DNA from: Chloroflexota bacterium
Lineage (GTDB): Bacteria; Chloroflexota; Anaerolineae; Anaerolineales; Villigracilaceae
Assembly: GCA_021414245.1 (NCBI GenBank)
Contig: JAIOOU010000015.1
Coordinates: forward strand, 248,001-312,000
DNA length: 64,000 nt
Direction: 5' to 3'
The position numbers and the translations under genes are program-made. Every line of letters starts with the position of its first letter. The first letter of the stretch is position 1. The notes under the pieces were generated by a model. It saw nothing but the letters and a program-made list of their open reading frames with translations. It was not told where the DNA came from and ran no database searches. This document shows, piece after piece, positions 41,062 through 49,142 of this stretch.

Positions 41062-41934
41062 ATGTTAAATGCGCTGATCAAAACCATGCGTCCCCGTCAA
41101 TGGGTGACCAAGAATGTCTTCATTTTCGCCGCAATCGTTTTCGACAAACAGCTGCTGATCGTCGATTCGTTCCTGCGCACCCTGGCTGGTTTCCTGTTGT
41201 TCTGTCTTATTTCCTCGAGTGTATACATCTTTAATGACCTGGCGGATATTGAAGCGGATCGCCAGCACCCCGAGAAGAAGAATCGCCCGATCCCTTCCGG
41301 AAAACTGCCAGTCCAGGTGGCATGGATTGCATGCCTGATCCTGGTTGCGGTCACACTCGGGACCGGCTACTGGCTCACGTCCCGTTTTGCCTATGTGATC
41401 GGTTTGTATTTTCTGATCAACGTGGCCTATTCAAAATGGCTCAAACACATTCCCATCGTTGACGTCCTGATCATTTCAACGGGCTTCGTCCTGCGCGTGG
41501 GCGCCGGCGTCACGCTCATTCATGTGGAAAGATTCTCCCCCTGGCTGTATGTGGTGATGACTCTGCTGTCTCTTTTCCTTGGTTTTGGAAAACGCCGCGC
41601 CGAACTTGCTCTCCTGATGCACGGCGCCGGATCGCACCGCAAGGTACTTGACGGCTACACCCTGCCCCTGCTCGATCAATACATTATGATCGTTTCCGGC
41701 ACGACCATCGTTGCCTATTCGCTTTATACCTTCTCCGCGCCGAACGTGCCTGAAAATCACAGCATGATGCTGACCATTCCCTTCGTGGTGTATATGATCT
41801 TCCGTTATCTATATTTGATCGAAGTGAAACACGCGGGCGGCGCGCCGGAGGAGGTCCTGTTATCCGACCGGCCGTTCCAGATCGCGATGGTCCTTTGGGG
41901 GTTAGTTGTACTGGCCGTCTTCTATCTCTCGTGA
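41062..41934 (+). CDS. UbiA-family prenyltransferase, DPPR-synthase-like
   Basis: 290 residues, 8-9 TM helices. First UbiA Asp-rich motif NDLADIEADRQHPEKKNRPI (about 59-78); second motif region around YSKWLKHIPIVDVLIISTGF. The NDLADIEADRxHPxKxxRPIPSG pattern matches decaprenyl-phosphate 5-phosphoribosyltransferase (Rv3806c type), which adds PRPP-derived ribose-5-P to a polyprenyl phosphate. Products would feed the DprE1/DprE2-like enzymes at the left edge. Other polyprenyl transfer reactions (quinones, heme) are less likely from this motif. It overlaps the mevalonate kinase by 4 nt (GTGA), so isoprenoid supply and use are coupled. Confidence 0.88.
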   Translation: MLNALIKTMRPRQWVTKNVFIFAAIVFDKQLLIVDSFLRTLAGFLLFCLISSSVYIFNDLADIEADRQHPEKKNRPIPSGKLPVQVAWIACLILVAVTLGTGYWLTSRFAYVIGLYFLINVAYSKWLKHIPIVDVLIISTGFVLRVGAGVTLIHVERFSPWLYVVMTLLSLFLGFGKRRAELALLMHGAGSHRKVLDGYTLPLLDQYIMIVSGTTIVAYSLYTFSAPNVPENHSMMLTIPFVVYMIFRYLYLIEVKHAGGAPEEVLLSDRPFQIAMVLWGLVVLAVFYLS

Positions 41935-42854
41935 AAGCTTCCGCCCCCGGCAAGATCATCCTGTTCGGTGAACACGCAGTGGTCTATAACCGGCCAGCGC
42001 TGGCTGTACCCGTGGCACAGGTGCATGTGGAAGTCGAAGTTCTGGACTCTGACTCTGCCGGTGTGCATATTCACGCCCCCATCGTTGACCTGCACGCCGA
42101 ACTGAATACGCTTCCCGCCGACCATGCAATTGGCTCGGTGATCCTGAAGGTTTTTTCAACCCTTGGCATTTCCAGCCCTCCGCCTCTTCATATCAACATT
42201 TCATCCACCATTCCCGTCGCAGCAGGACTCGGTTCCGGCGCAGCGGTATCCGTGGCCCTCATTCGCGCGCTGGCTGTGCACCTCGCCCATCCGTTGACGA
42301 ATGACCAGGTCAACGAGATGGTTTTCGAGATCGAAAAACTTCATCACGGCACGCCGTCAGGAATCGATAATACCGTCATCACCTACAACAAGCCCGTTTT
42401 TTTCATCAAAGGCCTGCCGATTGAAACCTTCAAAGTCGGGCGGCCGTTCACGATCGTGATCGGGGATACAGGCATTTCCGCACTCACAAAGGAATCCGTG
42501 GGCGATGTGCGCGCTCTGTGGCAAAAGGAACCGGACCATTTCGAAGGCATCTTTAACGAAATCGGAAAAATTGTGCTGTCCGCCCGCCAATCGATTGAAA
42601 ATGGAAATCCCGATTTGCTTGGTCCCTTGATGGATCAAAATCATGTCCTGCTGCAAAAATTGACCGTCTCCTCGCCTGAGTTGGATGGACTGGTGCAGGC
42701 GGCCCGCCATGCCGGTGCGCTGGGCGCAAAACTCAGCGGCGGCGGACGCGGAGGCAACATGATCGCGCTGGCCGAACAGGCCTCGGCGGAGTCTGTTGCG
42801 CGGGCTTTGCTTGCCGCGGGCGCCAGGCGGACGATCATCACGCAGGTCGGCTAG
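41931..42854 (+). CDS. mvk: mevalonate kinase
   Basis: 307 residues. GHMP kinase fold: ASAPGKIILFGEHAVVYNRPA at the N-terminus, ATP loop TIPVAAGLGSGAAVSVALIR (about 93-112), GTPSGIDNTV (about 143-152), and the C-terminal KLSGGGRGGNMIAL. It phosphorylates mevalonate, giving isopentenyl precursors; other mevalonate-pathway genes are outside the window. Start GTG 41931 overlaps the UbiA stop codon (GTGA), and the protein begins right at the conserved KASAPGK; an upstream ATG at 41895 would overlap more deeply. Confidence 0.95.
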   Translation: MKASAPGKIILFGEHAVVYNRPALAVPVAQVHVEVEVLDSDSAGVHIHAPIVDLHAELNTLPADHAIGSVILKVFSTLGISSPPPLHINISSTIPVAAGLGSGAAVSVALIRALAVHLAHPLTNDQVNEMVFEIEKLHHGTPSGIDNTVITYNKPVFFIKGLPIETFKVGRPFTIVIGDTGISALTKESVGDVRALWQKEPDHFEGIFNEIGKIVLSARQSIENGNPDLLGPLMDQNHVLLQKLTVSSPELDGLVQAARHAGALGAKLSGGGRGGNMIALAEQASAESVARALLAAGARRTIITQVG

Positions 42855-42875
42855 ATCCCGGCCGTCAGAAAATCC

Positions 42876-43490
42876 ATGACCTGCAAAAATTGGCTTGCCC
42901 CGGTCCTTCCGTATCTCGCCATATGGGCGGGATTATTTTTGTTCCACAGCGCCTGGCTGGCGTTGACAGGTTTTCATCTGGCGATCGCGTTCATGATCCT
43001 GTTCCTCCGGCCAAACCTTCCGGTGCGCATTCTTGGAAAGAGCCGGCATCCCGAACGGATCCCGGCAACTGTGCTTTTTTGTGCAGCCAGCGGCATCGGC
43101 CTTTACCTGTTTTGGAATATATTCGGGGTTGCAAAAGACCTGCCGGCACAATTGGATCAGATCGGATTGAATTCAACCTCCTGGCCGACGTTCATCGCTT
43201 ATTTTTCGCTGGTCAATCCGTTGCTGGAGGAATATTTTTGGCGGGGAATGCTTGGGGATCCCTCGAAGAAACCCGTCATTGGCGATCTGTTCTTTGCGGG
43301 CTACCATGCCATGATCCTGTGGGACCGGGCCCACCCGGCTTTTATCGCGTTTGCTGTTATCATCCTGGTCTCGGCCGGCTGGCTCTGGCGGCAGATCGCC
43401 CGTGAAGATGACGGGCTGCTCACGCCCGTGCTAGGTCACTTGGCCGCGGACCTGGCGATATTACTGACCATCTTTTGGATGACAAACTGA
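42876..43490 (+). CDS. CPBP-family (CAAX-like) membrane protein
   Basis: 204 residues, about 6 TM helices. Family motifs: NPLLEEYFWRGMLG (Glu-Glu and Arg, about 112-126), FAGYHAMILWD (His, about 140-150), and LGHLAADLAILL (His). These four residues form the intramembrane active site of CPBP/Rce1-like proteases. Substrate unknown; some members process prenylated or bacteriocin-type peptides. It follows mevalonate kinase by 21 nt and is likely in the same operon. No clear ribosome-binding site. Confidence 0.82.
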   Translation: MTCKNWLAPVLPYLAIWAGLFLFHSAWLALTGFHLAIAFMILFLRPNLPVRILGKSRHPERIPATVLFCAASGIGLYLFWNIFGVAKDLPAQLDQIGLNSTSWPTFIAYFSLVNPLLEEYFWRGMLGDPSKKPVIGDLFFAGYHAMILWDRAHPAFIAFAVIILVSAGWLWRQIAREDDGLLTPVLGHLAADLAILLTIFWMTN

Positions 43491-43504
43491 ACACTTCAGC
43501 TGAC

Positions 43505-44275
43505 ATGAATATCCTTGCACTTAAATTAATTCTGGCCCCCATCATTATCGGCTCCGCCAGTCTGGCCGGCCGCCGCTGGGGACCCGCTGTCAGCGGCTGG
43601 ATCGTCGGCATGCCGTTGACCTCCGGACCTGTGATTTTCTTTGTTGCGTTAAGTCACAGTGCCTCCTTTGCGGGAAATGCGGCGTTGGGGGTGCTAAGCG
43701 GCGGCCTCTCCCTGGTGGCCTATGCATTAACTTATTCATGGCTGGCCACCCGGTTCCGCTGGCCGATCGCCATTTCAGGCAGTTTGCTGGTGTTTGCATC
43801 AAGCACCGCCTTTTTACAAACCCACACGTTTCCCCTTCTCCCGATTTTCATTCTGGTCTGTGCGGCCATCCTGACGGGTCTGCGCCTGATGCCGCAGGAT
43901 ACAGTGGAAAAGGAAAGTGATGCAAAACCGGGTCCCTGGGACATTCCGGTGCGTATTCTGATCGGCACGGGTTTTATCCTGCTGTTGACAGGCATTGCAC
44001 CATTAATCGGTCCGCGCCTGACCGGGTTATTAACCACCATCCCCTTATACATTACAATTTTGACCATCTTTGCCCATCGCGATCAGGGACCCGCCGCAGC
44101 AGCATATGTTTTGCGCGGCCTGCTCTATGGGATGTTCGCCTTTACCGGGTTCTTTATTGTCCTGAGCCTGCTGATCGAACATATCAGCCTGGCCGCAGCC
44201 TTTGGGGCGGCGGTTCTGACCGCCCTGATCGTTCAAGGCCTGTCATTATTGGTGTTGAGACAATTTCACAAGTAG
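43505..44275 (+). CDS. membrane protein with internal duplication, unknown
   Basis: 256 residues, about 8-9 TM helices. The two halves look alike: GPAVSGWIVGMPLTSGPVIFFVALSHS and GPRLTGLLTTIPLYITILTIFAHRDQG, each followed by FAG/AAY-type helices. This suggests an inverted or tandem repeat as in small transporters; the family is not recognised. The longer in-frame ATG at 43475 would overlap the CPBP gene by 16 nt and add ten polar residues; ATG 43505 is preferred. Last gene of the UbiA operon; a terminator follows. Confidence 0.72.
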   Translation: MNILALKLILAPIIIGSASLAGRRWGPAVSGWIVGMPLTSGPVIFFVALSHSASFAGNAALGVLSGGLSLVAYALTYSWLATRFRWPIAISGSLLVFASSTAFLQTHTFPLLPIFILVCAAILTGLRLMPQDTVEKESDAKPGPWDIPVRILIGTGFILLLTGIAPLIGPRLTGLLTTIPLYITILTIFAHRDQGPAAAAYVLRGLLYGMFAFTGFFIVLSLLIEHISLAAAFGAAVLTALIVQGLSLLVLRQFHK

Positions 44276-44280
44276 CACCA

Positions 44281-44316
44281 AATAAAAAGGAGAGCTTTGC
44301 CGCTCTCCTTTTTATT
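44281..44316. terminator. bidirectional terminator before thrS
   Basis: 15-bp perfect arms (44281-44295, 44302-44316), 6-nt loop, A/T runs at both sides. Confidence 0.9.
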
Positions 44317-44317
44317 T

Positions 44318-46126
44318 CTATAACTCACTCGCACGTCTTGCGATCTTATCCTTTGCCCGGGCAATAAACTCGGGCAGCGGGATATTATTCTGCTGGCTTC
44401 CATCACGTGCCCGCAGGGATACCTGCACCGCCTGCATTTCGTTATCCCCCAACACGAGCATATACGGCACCTTCATCAACTGCGCCTGGCGAATCTTCGC
44501 ATTCATGCGCTGCGAGGATAGGTCCGCATGAGCGCGGATTCCGTTTTCGCGCAATTGCTTTGCGACGCTTTCCGCATACTCATTCTGGTCATCCGTGATC
44601 GAGATCACGCGCACCTGTTCGGGCGAGAGCCAGACCGGGAAATTCCCCGCATAATGCTCGAGCAGGAAGCCGACCATGCGCTCATGTGTGGAGAGCGGCG
44701 CGCGGTGGATGCAGAGCGGAATCTCATCCACACCCTCCTTGTTTGTGAACTTCAGGTCGAAGCGTTCGGGCACGGCAAAATCCACCTGATTTGTGGCAAG
44801 TGAGAATTCGCGTCCGATCGCGGACCAGATCTGTACGTCGATCTTGGGACCGTAAAACGCAGCCTCATCCTCAACCTCCACGAACGGAACCCGGCCGTTC
44901 GTCATGGCGCGCCGCACCATGTCTTCCGTCTTGATCCACAGGCGCTCGTTATCCACATACTTCTTGCCGAGTCCCTGCTTGCCGTGCAGGGAGAGGCGCA
45001 TCACATATTTGTCGATGCCGAACAACTCAAAATAGCGGTGATACAGGGCGATCACACCCATGAATTCCTGCTCGAACTGATCCTCGCCGCAGTAGATGTG
45101 GGCGTCGTTCATCTGCATCGAACGGACACGCATCAACCCGAAGAGCTCGCCTGATTTTTCATAACGGTAACATGTGCCATATTCGGCCAGGCGCACAGGC
45201 AGGTCACGATAGGAACGGCCCTTTGATCCAAAGATCTTGTGATGCATCGGGCAGTTCATCGGCTTGATGTAATACTTCACGCCTTCAAGTTCCATCGGGG
45301 GATACATGCTCTCGGCATAATAAGGGAGATGACCCGAACGCAGGAACAGGTCCTCCTTCGTAATATTGGGTGTGCGTACACGGGAGTAGCCGGCGGCTTC
45401 CTCCATCTCCTTCGCAAGTTTTTCCAACTCTTCGATCAGGATGCCGCCATTGGGCAGCCATAACGGCAGGCCGGGACCGACCTCTTCATCAAAAATGAAG
45501 ATCTCCAGTTCCCTGCCAAGCTTGCGATGGTCGCGTTTCTTGGCTTCCTCCAGTTGATTGAGATACTCCTTCAACTGATCCTTGCTCTCCCAGGCTGTTC
45601 CATAAATGCGCTGGAGCATCTTGTTCTTCTCGTCGCCGCGCCAGTAAGCGCCGGCAATTGACATCAACTTGAACGCATCCTGCTTGATCTCCTTTGTGCT
45701 TTGCACATGCGGACCACGGCACAGGTCCGTGAATGTATCCTGCTGGTAGATCGAGATCTCCGGTTTTTCCTTTAACGGATTGCCGTATTCGTCCGTGCCG
45801 CCCTTTTCGAGTCCTTCGATCAACTCCAGTTTGTAGGGCTGGTCGGCAAAGATCTTCTTGGCCTCCTCCGCGGAGATGACCGTCTTCTTAAATTCGTGCT
45901 TGCCCTGCACGATCTGCCTCATGCGCTTTTCGATGGCTTCAAGGTCTTCCGGCGTGAGATTGCGCGGCAGGTCGAAATCGTAATAGAACCCGTTCTCAAC
46001 GGGCGGTCCGATCGTGACCTTGCCATCCGGGAACATTTCCAGCACGGCCTGCGCCATCACATGCGCGGCCGAGTGACGGATCTTGTACAATTGTGTGTCT
46101 TCATATCGTTCTGTTTGTAGTGACAT
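44318..46126 (-). CDS. thrS: threonyl-tRNA synthetase, lacking the TGS domain
   Basis: 602 residues, 40 shorter than E. coli ThrRS. It begins directly at the editing domain: HSAAHVMAQAV (HxxxH) and DLCRGPHVQST (Cys/His). The class II catalytic core has motif 2 TCYRYEKSGELFGLMRVRSM, zinc Cys in MNCPMHHKIFG, and motif 3 IHRAPLSTHERM; the anticodon-binding domain is C-terminal. The usual N-terminal TGS domain of about 60 residues is missing. GAAAGGAA lies 7 nt before the ATG. Expression is controlled by an upstream threonine T-box. Confidence 0.96.
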   Translation of the reverse strand: MSLQTERYEDTQLYKIRHSAAHVMAQAVLEMFPDGKVTIGPPVENGFYYDFDLPRNLTPEDLEAIEKRMRQIVQGKHEFKKTVISAEEAKKIFADQPYKLELIEGLEKGGTDEYGNPLKEKPEISIYQQDTFTDLCRGPHVQSTKEIKQDAFKLMSIAGAYWRGDEKNKMLQRIYGTAWESKDQLKEYLNQLEEAKKRDHRKLGRELEIFIFDEEVGPGLPLWLPNGGILIEELEKLAKEMEEAAGYSRVRTPNITKEDLFLRSGHLPYYAESMYPPMELEGVKYYIKPMNCPMHHKIFGSKGRSYRDLPVRLAEYGTCYRYEKSGELFGLMRVRSMQMNDAHIYCGEDQFEQEFMGVIALYHRYFELFGIDKYVMRLSLHGKQGLGKKYVDNERLWIKTEDMVRRAMTNGRVPFVEVEDEAAFYGPKIDVQIWSAIGREFSLATNQVDFAVPERFDLKFTNKEGVDEIPLCIHRAPLSTHERMVGFLLEHYAGNFPVWLSPEQVRVISITDDQNEYAESVAKQLRENGIRAHADLSSQRMNAKIRQAQLMKVPYMLVLGDNEMQAVQVSLRARDGSQQNNIPLPEFIARAKDKIARRASEL

Positions 46127-46219
46127 TTTCGCTTCCTTTCATAACACTTCAACTTCGCTCGGTGCGAGCTTTGGCTTGTTACTGCTTTGTAGACAGGTTG
46201 GCGTCCCGGAGGAAAGCAG

Positions 46220-46270
46220 CTATAAACCTCCGAGGCGCTTTTGAGTGATGGCAGTTCCATCTTTGGTCAT
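46220..46270 (-). CDS. short leader ORF between T-box and thrS (16 residues)
   Basis: AAGGAGG sits 5 nt before ATG 46270 and the ORF reads MTKDGTAITQKRLGGL then TAG; three of 16 codons are Thr (ACC, ACT, ACT). It is in frame with thrS but is stopped 94 nt before its start. It could be a translated leader, a remnant of the missing TGS-domain start, or chance. Not conserved evidence, only position and ribosome-binding site. Confidence 0.4.
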   Translation of the reverse strand: MTKDGTAITQKRLGGL

Positions 46271-46279
46271 GGCGGCCTC

Positions 46280-46535
46280 CTTAAACAAAAAATTCTCACC
46301 CAATCACGGGGCGAGAATTCAATTCACGCGGTTCCACCCGATTTGTCCCGGCAGGGGACATCTCTTAAGCCGGTAACGGGGCCAGCCGTTCCACTTACTC
46401 ACAATTCGCAAAACCAAATTGTTTTCCGTCTCACGCTCGCGGGTGGTTTTCATTGGGGGTCCCTGGTCATGGCTCTCAACCTTTCGCCACGATTCTCTGT
46501 CAGAAACCTGGACCAATGATTCGTCCCGGTCAAAG
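46280..46535 (-). promoter_or_regulatory. threonine T-box riboswitch
   Basis: Read on the minus strand, the core T-box GGGTGGAACCGCG lies at 46339-46327. Stem I to the left contains AGAGAA/GTTGAGAG-type bulges and a GAAAACCACC segment whose ACC would be the Thr specifier codon. The T-box can pair with uncharged tRNA-Thr's ACCA end and open the terminator (46319-46287). It controls thrS. The leader begins directly behind tRNA-Val. Confidence 0.88.
46287..46319 (-). terminator. T-box terminator
   Basis: On the minus strand AATTCTC and GAGAATT pair (46319-46313, 46297-46291) with a CCC/GGG inner stem, followed by a T-run. The left strand would be used by the antiterminator when uncharged tRNA binds. 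Confidence 0.8.
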
Positions 46536-46549
46536 CGTTTATGATTCAG

Positions 46550-46623
46550 TGGACGGAATAGGGCTCGAACCTACGACCTCTGCGATGTCAACGCAGTGCT
46601 CTAACCAACTGAGCTATCCGTCC
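46550..46623 (-). tRNA. tRNA-Val(GAC)
   Basis: 74-nt cloverleaf. Acceptor GGACGGA/TCCGTCC, D-stem GCTC/GAGC, anticodon arm CTGCG-TTGACAT-CGCAG (GAC), T-arm GTAGG-TTCGAGC-CCTAT, discriminator A. CCA is not encoded. It lies just upstream of the thrS T-box on the same strand and may be co-transcribed with it. Confidence 0.95.
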
Positions 46624-46686
46624 GAAGGACTGCATTATACCGAGGGTGACCGGAATTGACAATCCCTGCGGTATAATCCCCTCGCT

Positions 46687-47598
46687 ATGGCACGCAAGAA
46701 GGCTCCCGAGGAATTATCCGTTGAAGAGTTGCGCCGCCTGCTGGTGGAAAAAAGGCGGGGCGCACGCAAGGAGCGCCTGGAACATTTCCGCCGCACGGGA
46801 CGCGTTGTGTCGGTCGCGCCGGATCTACTGGGACTGGACTCGAATCAATCCGCCCCGATCGTGGATACGGCGGAATCCGGCGGATCGGCCCCCGAGCCGC
46901 TTCCGGAAAATCCCCGCCGTAAACTCATGGACCGAATTCTCCTGGGTGTGGAGGTTCTTGCAGTCCTGGGCTTGATCGTTGTACTTTTAAATGGATTGGG
47001 GTTGTTGCGCACGTTGAACACGGAAGTGGTCGCCGCACTCAAACAGGAAACCGTCACACCCACTCCGCTGGTGATGGCCGTGGTGCTGCCGTCCGGGCAC
47101 AAACCGCCGGATGCGCAGGGAAACACCGCCCCGAACGAAGCCGAGATCCCGGAGCATCTGCGCCCGATGGTGCAGTCATTGGCGAATATCCCCATTCCCA
47201 CCGCCGCACCCGATCAAGGCATTCGCATTCAGATCCCCGCGCTTAATCTGGACGCCCCCATTGTCCAGGGGGATGGATGGGAACAGCTGAAGAAGGGAGT
47301 CGGCCAGTATATCGGCTCCGCAGACCCGGGTCACGATGGAAACGTGGTGCTCTCGGCACACAATGATGTATACGGGGAACTGTTCCGTTATCTGGACAGA
47401 CTTGCCCCCGGCGACCAGATCATCATCTCCACCAGACAGCGGCAATTCATTTACATTGTGGATCGCACAGTTCTTGTGGAACCAACCGCGGTGGAAGTGA
47501 TGGCCTCGACCGGCAGTCCAACGGTCACCCTCGTTTCCTGCTATCCATATCTTGTCGACAACCAGCGTATTGTTGTTTTTGCGCGATTACAAAATTAG
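46687..47598 (+). CDS. sortase (class D/E-like)
   Basis: 303 residues. A basic, Glu/Lys/Arg-rich cytoplasmic start leads to a TM anchor (ILLGVEVLAVLGLIVVLLNGLGLL, about 82-105), then a linker with TPTPLV, and the β-barrel: catalytic His in VVLSAHNDVYGEL, Cys in TVTLVSCYPYL, and Arg in NQRIVVFARL. It joins surface proteins to the envelope or to pilin-like fibres; no LPxTG substrate was found in this window. The start follows TATAAT by 9 nt, so the mRNA is nearly leaderless. A 55-residue membrane protein gene follows 9 nt later. Confidence 0.9.
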   Translation: MARKKAPEELSVEELRRLLVEKRRGARKERLEHFRRTGRVVSVAPDLLGLDSNQSAPIVDTAESGGSAPEPLPENPRRKLMDRILLGVEVLAVLGLIVVLLNGLGLLRTLNTEVVAALKQETVTPTPLVMAVVLPSGHKPPDAQGNTAPNEAEIPEHLRPMVQSLANIPIPTAAPDQGIRIQIPALNLDAPIVQGDGWEQLKKGVGQYIGSADPGHDGNVVLSAHNDVYGELFRYLDRLAPGDQIIISTRQRQFIYIVDRTVLVEPTAVEVMASTGSPTVTLVSCYPYLVDNQRIVVFARLQN

Positions 47599-47607
47599 GA
47601 GAAAAAA

Positions 47608-47775
47608 ATGAACAAGAAAAACCGAAGACCCACAGCACGTTCCGCCGCGGCATCCAGTGCGCCAGCTGAATTCAACCCGGATTACACCCAGGTGAAAAAG
47701 GACCTGGTCCGCATTGGCATTTTATCGGCCGTGTTCTTTGTGCTGCTCATTGCGCTTACTTTCATCATAAAATAA
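47608..47775 (+). CDS. small single-pass membrane protein, unknown
   Basis: 55 residues. Basic N-terminus (NKKNRRPTARSAAASS), then FNPDYTQVKKDLVRIG and one TM helix (ILSAVFFVLLIALTFIIK). AGGAG lies 7 nt before the ATG, which is 10 nt after the sortase stop. Likely co-transcribed with sortase and could assist it or be unrelated. No family recognised. Confidence 0.75.
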   Translation: MNKKNRRPTARSAAASSAPAEFNPDYTQVKKDLVRIGILSAVFFVLLIALTFIIK

Positions 47776-47792
47776 TCAAGGTTTGAAAAACC

Positions 47793-47830
47793 AAAAGAGG
47801 AGGGACCGGATATCCGGTCCCTCCTCTTTT
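47793..47830. terminator. perfect 19-bp palindromic terminator
   Basis: Arms 47793-47811 and 47812-47830 are exact complements meeting at the centre; flanking A/T tracts give bidirectional action. A -10 box starts 9 nt later. Confidence 0.88.
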
Positions 47831-47838
47831 ATTACAGT

Positions 47839-47844
47839 TATAAT
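47839..47844 (+). promoter_or_regulatory. -10 box of the methyltransferase gene (leaderless)
   Basis: TATAAT ends 6 nt before ATG 47851; no ribosome-binding site. Confidence 0.6.
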
Positions 47845-47850
47845 TTCAGA

Positions 47851-49095
47851 ATGGACTCACAGACCCCCACCTTCGAAGTACATTTGGAAAAACTTACCTA
47901 TGGCGGGGAGGCCATGGGGCGGTTGCCTGACGGCCGCGCAGTCTTTGTCCCCTTCGGGCTGCCGGGAGAAGATGTGAGGGTGCGCGTGGTTTTTGAGAAA
48001 AGCAGTTTTGCCCGCGCGGAACTGCTTGAAGTTTTGAGCGCATCCCCTGACAGGATCGCCCCGAAATGCAAACATTTCGGAAAGTGCGGGGGCTGCCATT
48101 ATCAGAATTTAACTTACAAAAACCAATTGCAGGCCAAGGTGGAAATTCTGCGCGATCAGTTGCAAAGGATTGGAAAGATCGAAAATCCACCCGTCCAGCC
48201 GGTGGTCGCCTCGCCCTTCGAATGGAATTACCGCAATCATGTTCAATTTCATCTTACTGCCGAGGGAAAAGTCGCCTTTGTCAATGCAAAAGGGAATTCC
48301 ACGCTTCCCATCGAGGAATGTCACCTGCCGGAAGCCGGCATTGATTCCTTCTGGCGCGACCTGCAATTTGAATCGAACAAGGATATCGAACGGGTCTCCC
48401 TGAGGGCCGGGCGCGATGAGGAATTGCTGGTGGTGCTTGAATCGGAAAACCCGGAACCTCCTGAACTGGAAATCGAAGCCGATGTTTCCGTTGTACATTT
48501 GTTCGATGAGCACCCCGTCGTGATCGCAGGGCGGGAATATCTCACCATCCGCGTCCTGGGCAAGGATTTTCACGTTTCGGCCGCATCCTTCTTCCAGGTT
48601 AATACGGGGATGGCCGAGAGAATGGTTGAACATTTGCTGGCGAAATTGCCCCTGACCCCGGTCTCGACGGTGCTGGATGTTTATTGCGGAGCGGGATTAT
48701 TCAGTAAATTCCTTGCATCCGGGTGTGTCCGGTTGATTGGGGTTGAATCTTCCGAATCCGCCTGCGAGGATTTCGCCATCAATCTGGATGAATTTAACAA
48801 TGTGGAATTATATGAGGGCGCGGCTGAGGAAATTTTACCTGCATTGGCGGGAAAAATCGGGGACATTTCCTGCATGATCGTTGACCCGCCGCGGGCCGGG
48901 ATCGAGAAGCATGCCCTGGATGCGATCCTGAACATCAAACCCGGGGTTCTTGCCTATGTTTCCTGCGACCCGTCCACCCTTGCGCGCGATGCAGCCAGGC
49001 TTGTTTCAGGGGGCTATCGTTTGTTGGAAGTCACTCCCTTCGATCTTTTCCCCCAAACCTATCACATCGAATCCATTTCAATTTTTGAAATATAA
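47851..49095 (+). CDS. 23S rRNA m5U methyltransferase, RlmD/RumA type
   Basis: 414 residues. TRAM-like OB domain at the N-terminus, Fe-S cysteines in CKHFGKCGGCHYQNL (about 71-85), Rossmann fold motif I VLDVYCGAGLFS, and the nucleophile in YVSCDPSTLARD near 370. DPPRAGI is also present. The enzyme adds a 5-methyl group to uridine in 23S rRNA; RlmD-like (U1939) is most likely, but RlmC or TrmA-type specificity cannot be excluded. Single-gene unit with leaderless promoter and its own terminator. Confidence 0.92.
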   Translation: MDSQTPTFEVHLEKLTYGGEAMGRLPDGRAVFVPFGLPGEDVRVRVVFEKSSFARAELLEVLSASPDRIAPKCKHFGKCGGCHYQNLTYKNQLQAKVEILRDQLQRIGKIENPPVQPVVASPFEWNYRNHVQFHLTAEGKVAFVNAKGNSTLPIEECHLPEAGIDSFWRDLQFESNKDIERVSLRAGRDEELLVVLESENPEPPELEIEADVSVVHLFDEHPVVIAGREYLTIRVLGKDFHVSAASFFQVNTGMAERMVEHLLAKLPLTPVSTVLDVYCGAGLFSKFLASGCVRLIGVESSESACEDFAINLDEFNNVELYEGAAEEILPALAGKIGDISCMIVDPPRAGIEKHALDAILNIKPGVLAYVSCDPSTLARDAARLVSGGYRLLEVTPFDLFPQTYHIESISIFEI

Positions 49096-49125
49096 AAGGG
49101 ACGGCCTATTATGGCCGTCCCTTTT
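49094..49125. terminator. bidirectional terminator
   Basis: 13-bp perfect arms (49094-49106, 49113-49125), 6-nt loop, A/T runs. Confidence 0.88.
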
Positions 49126-49142
49126 CAAAACAAATCCTTTCC

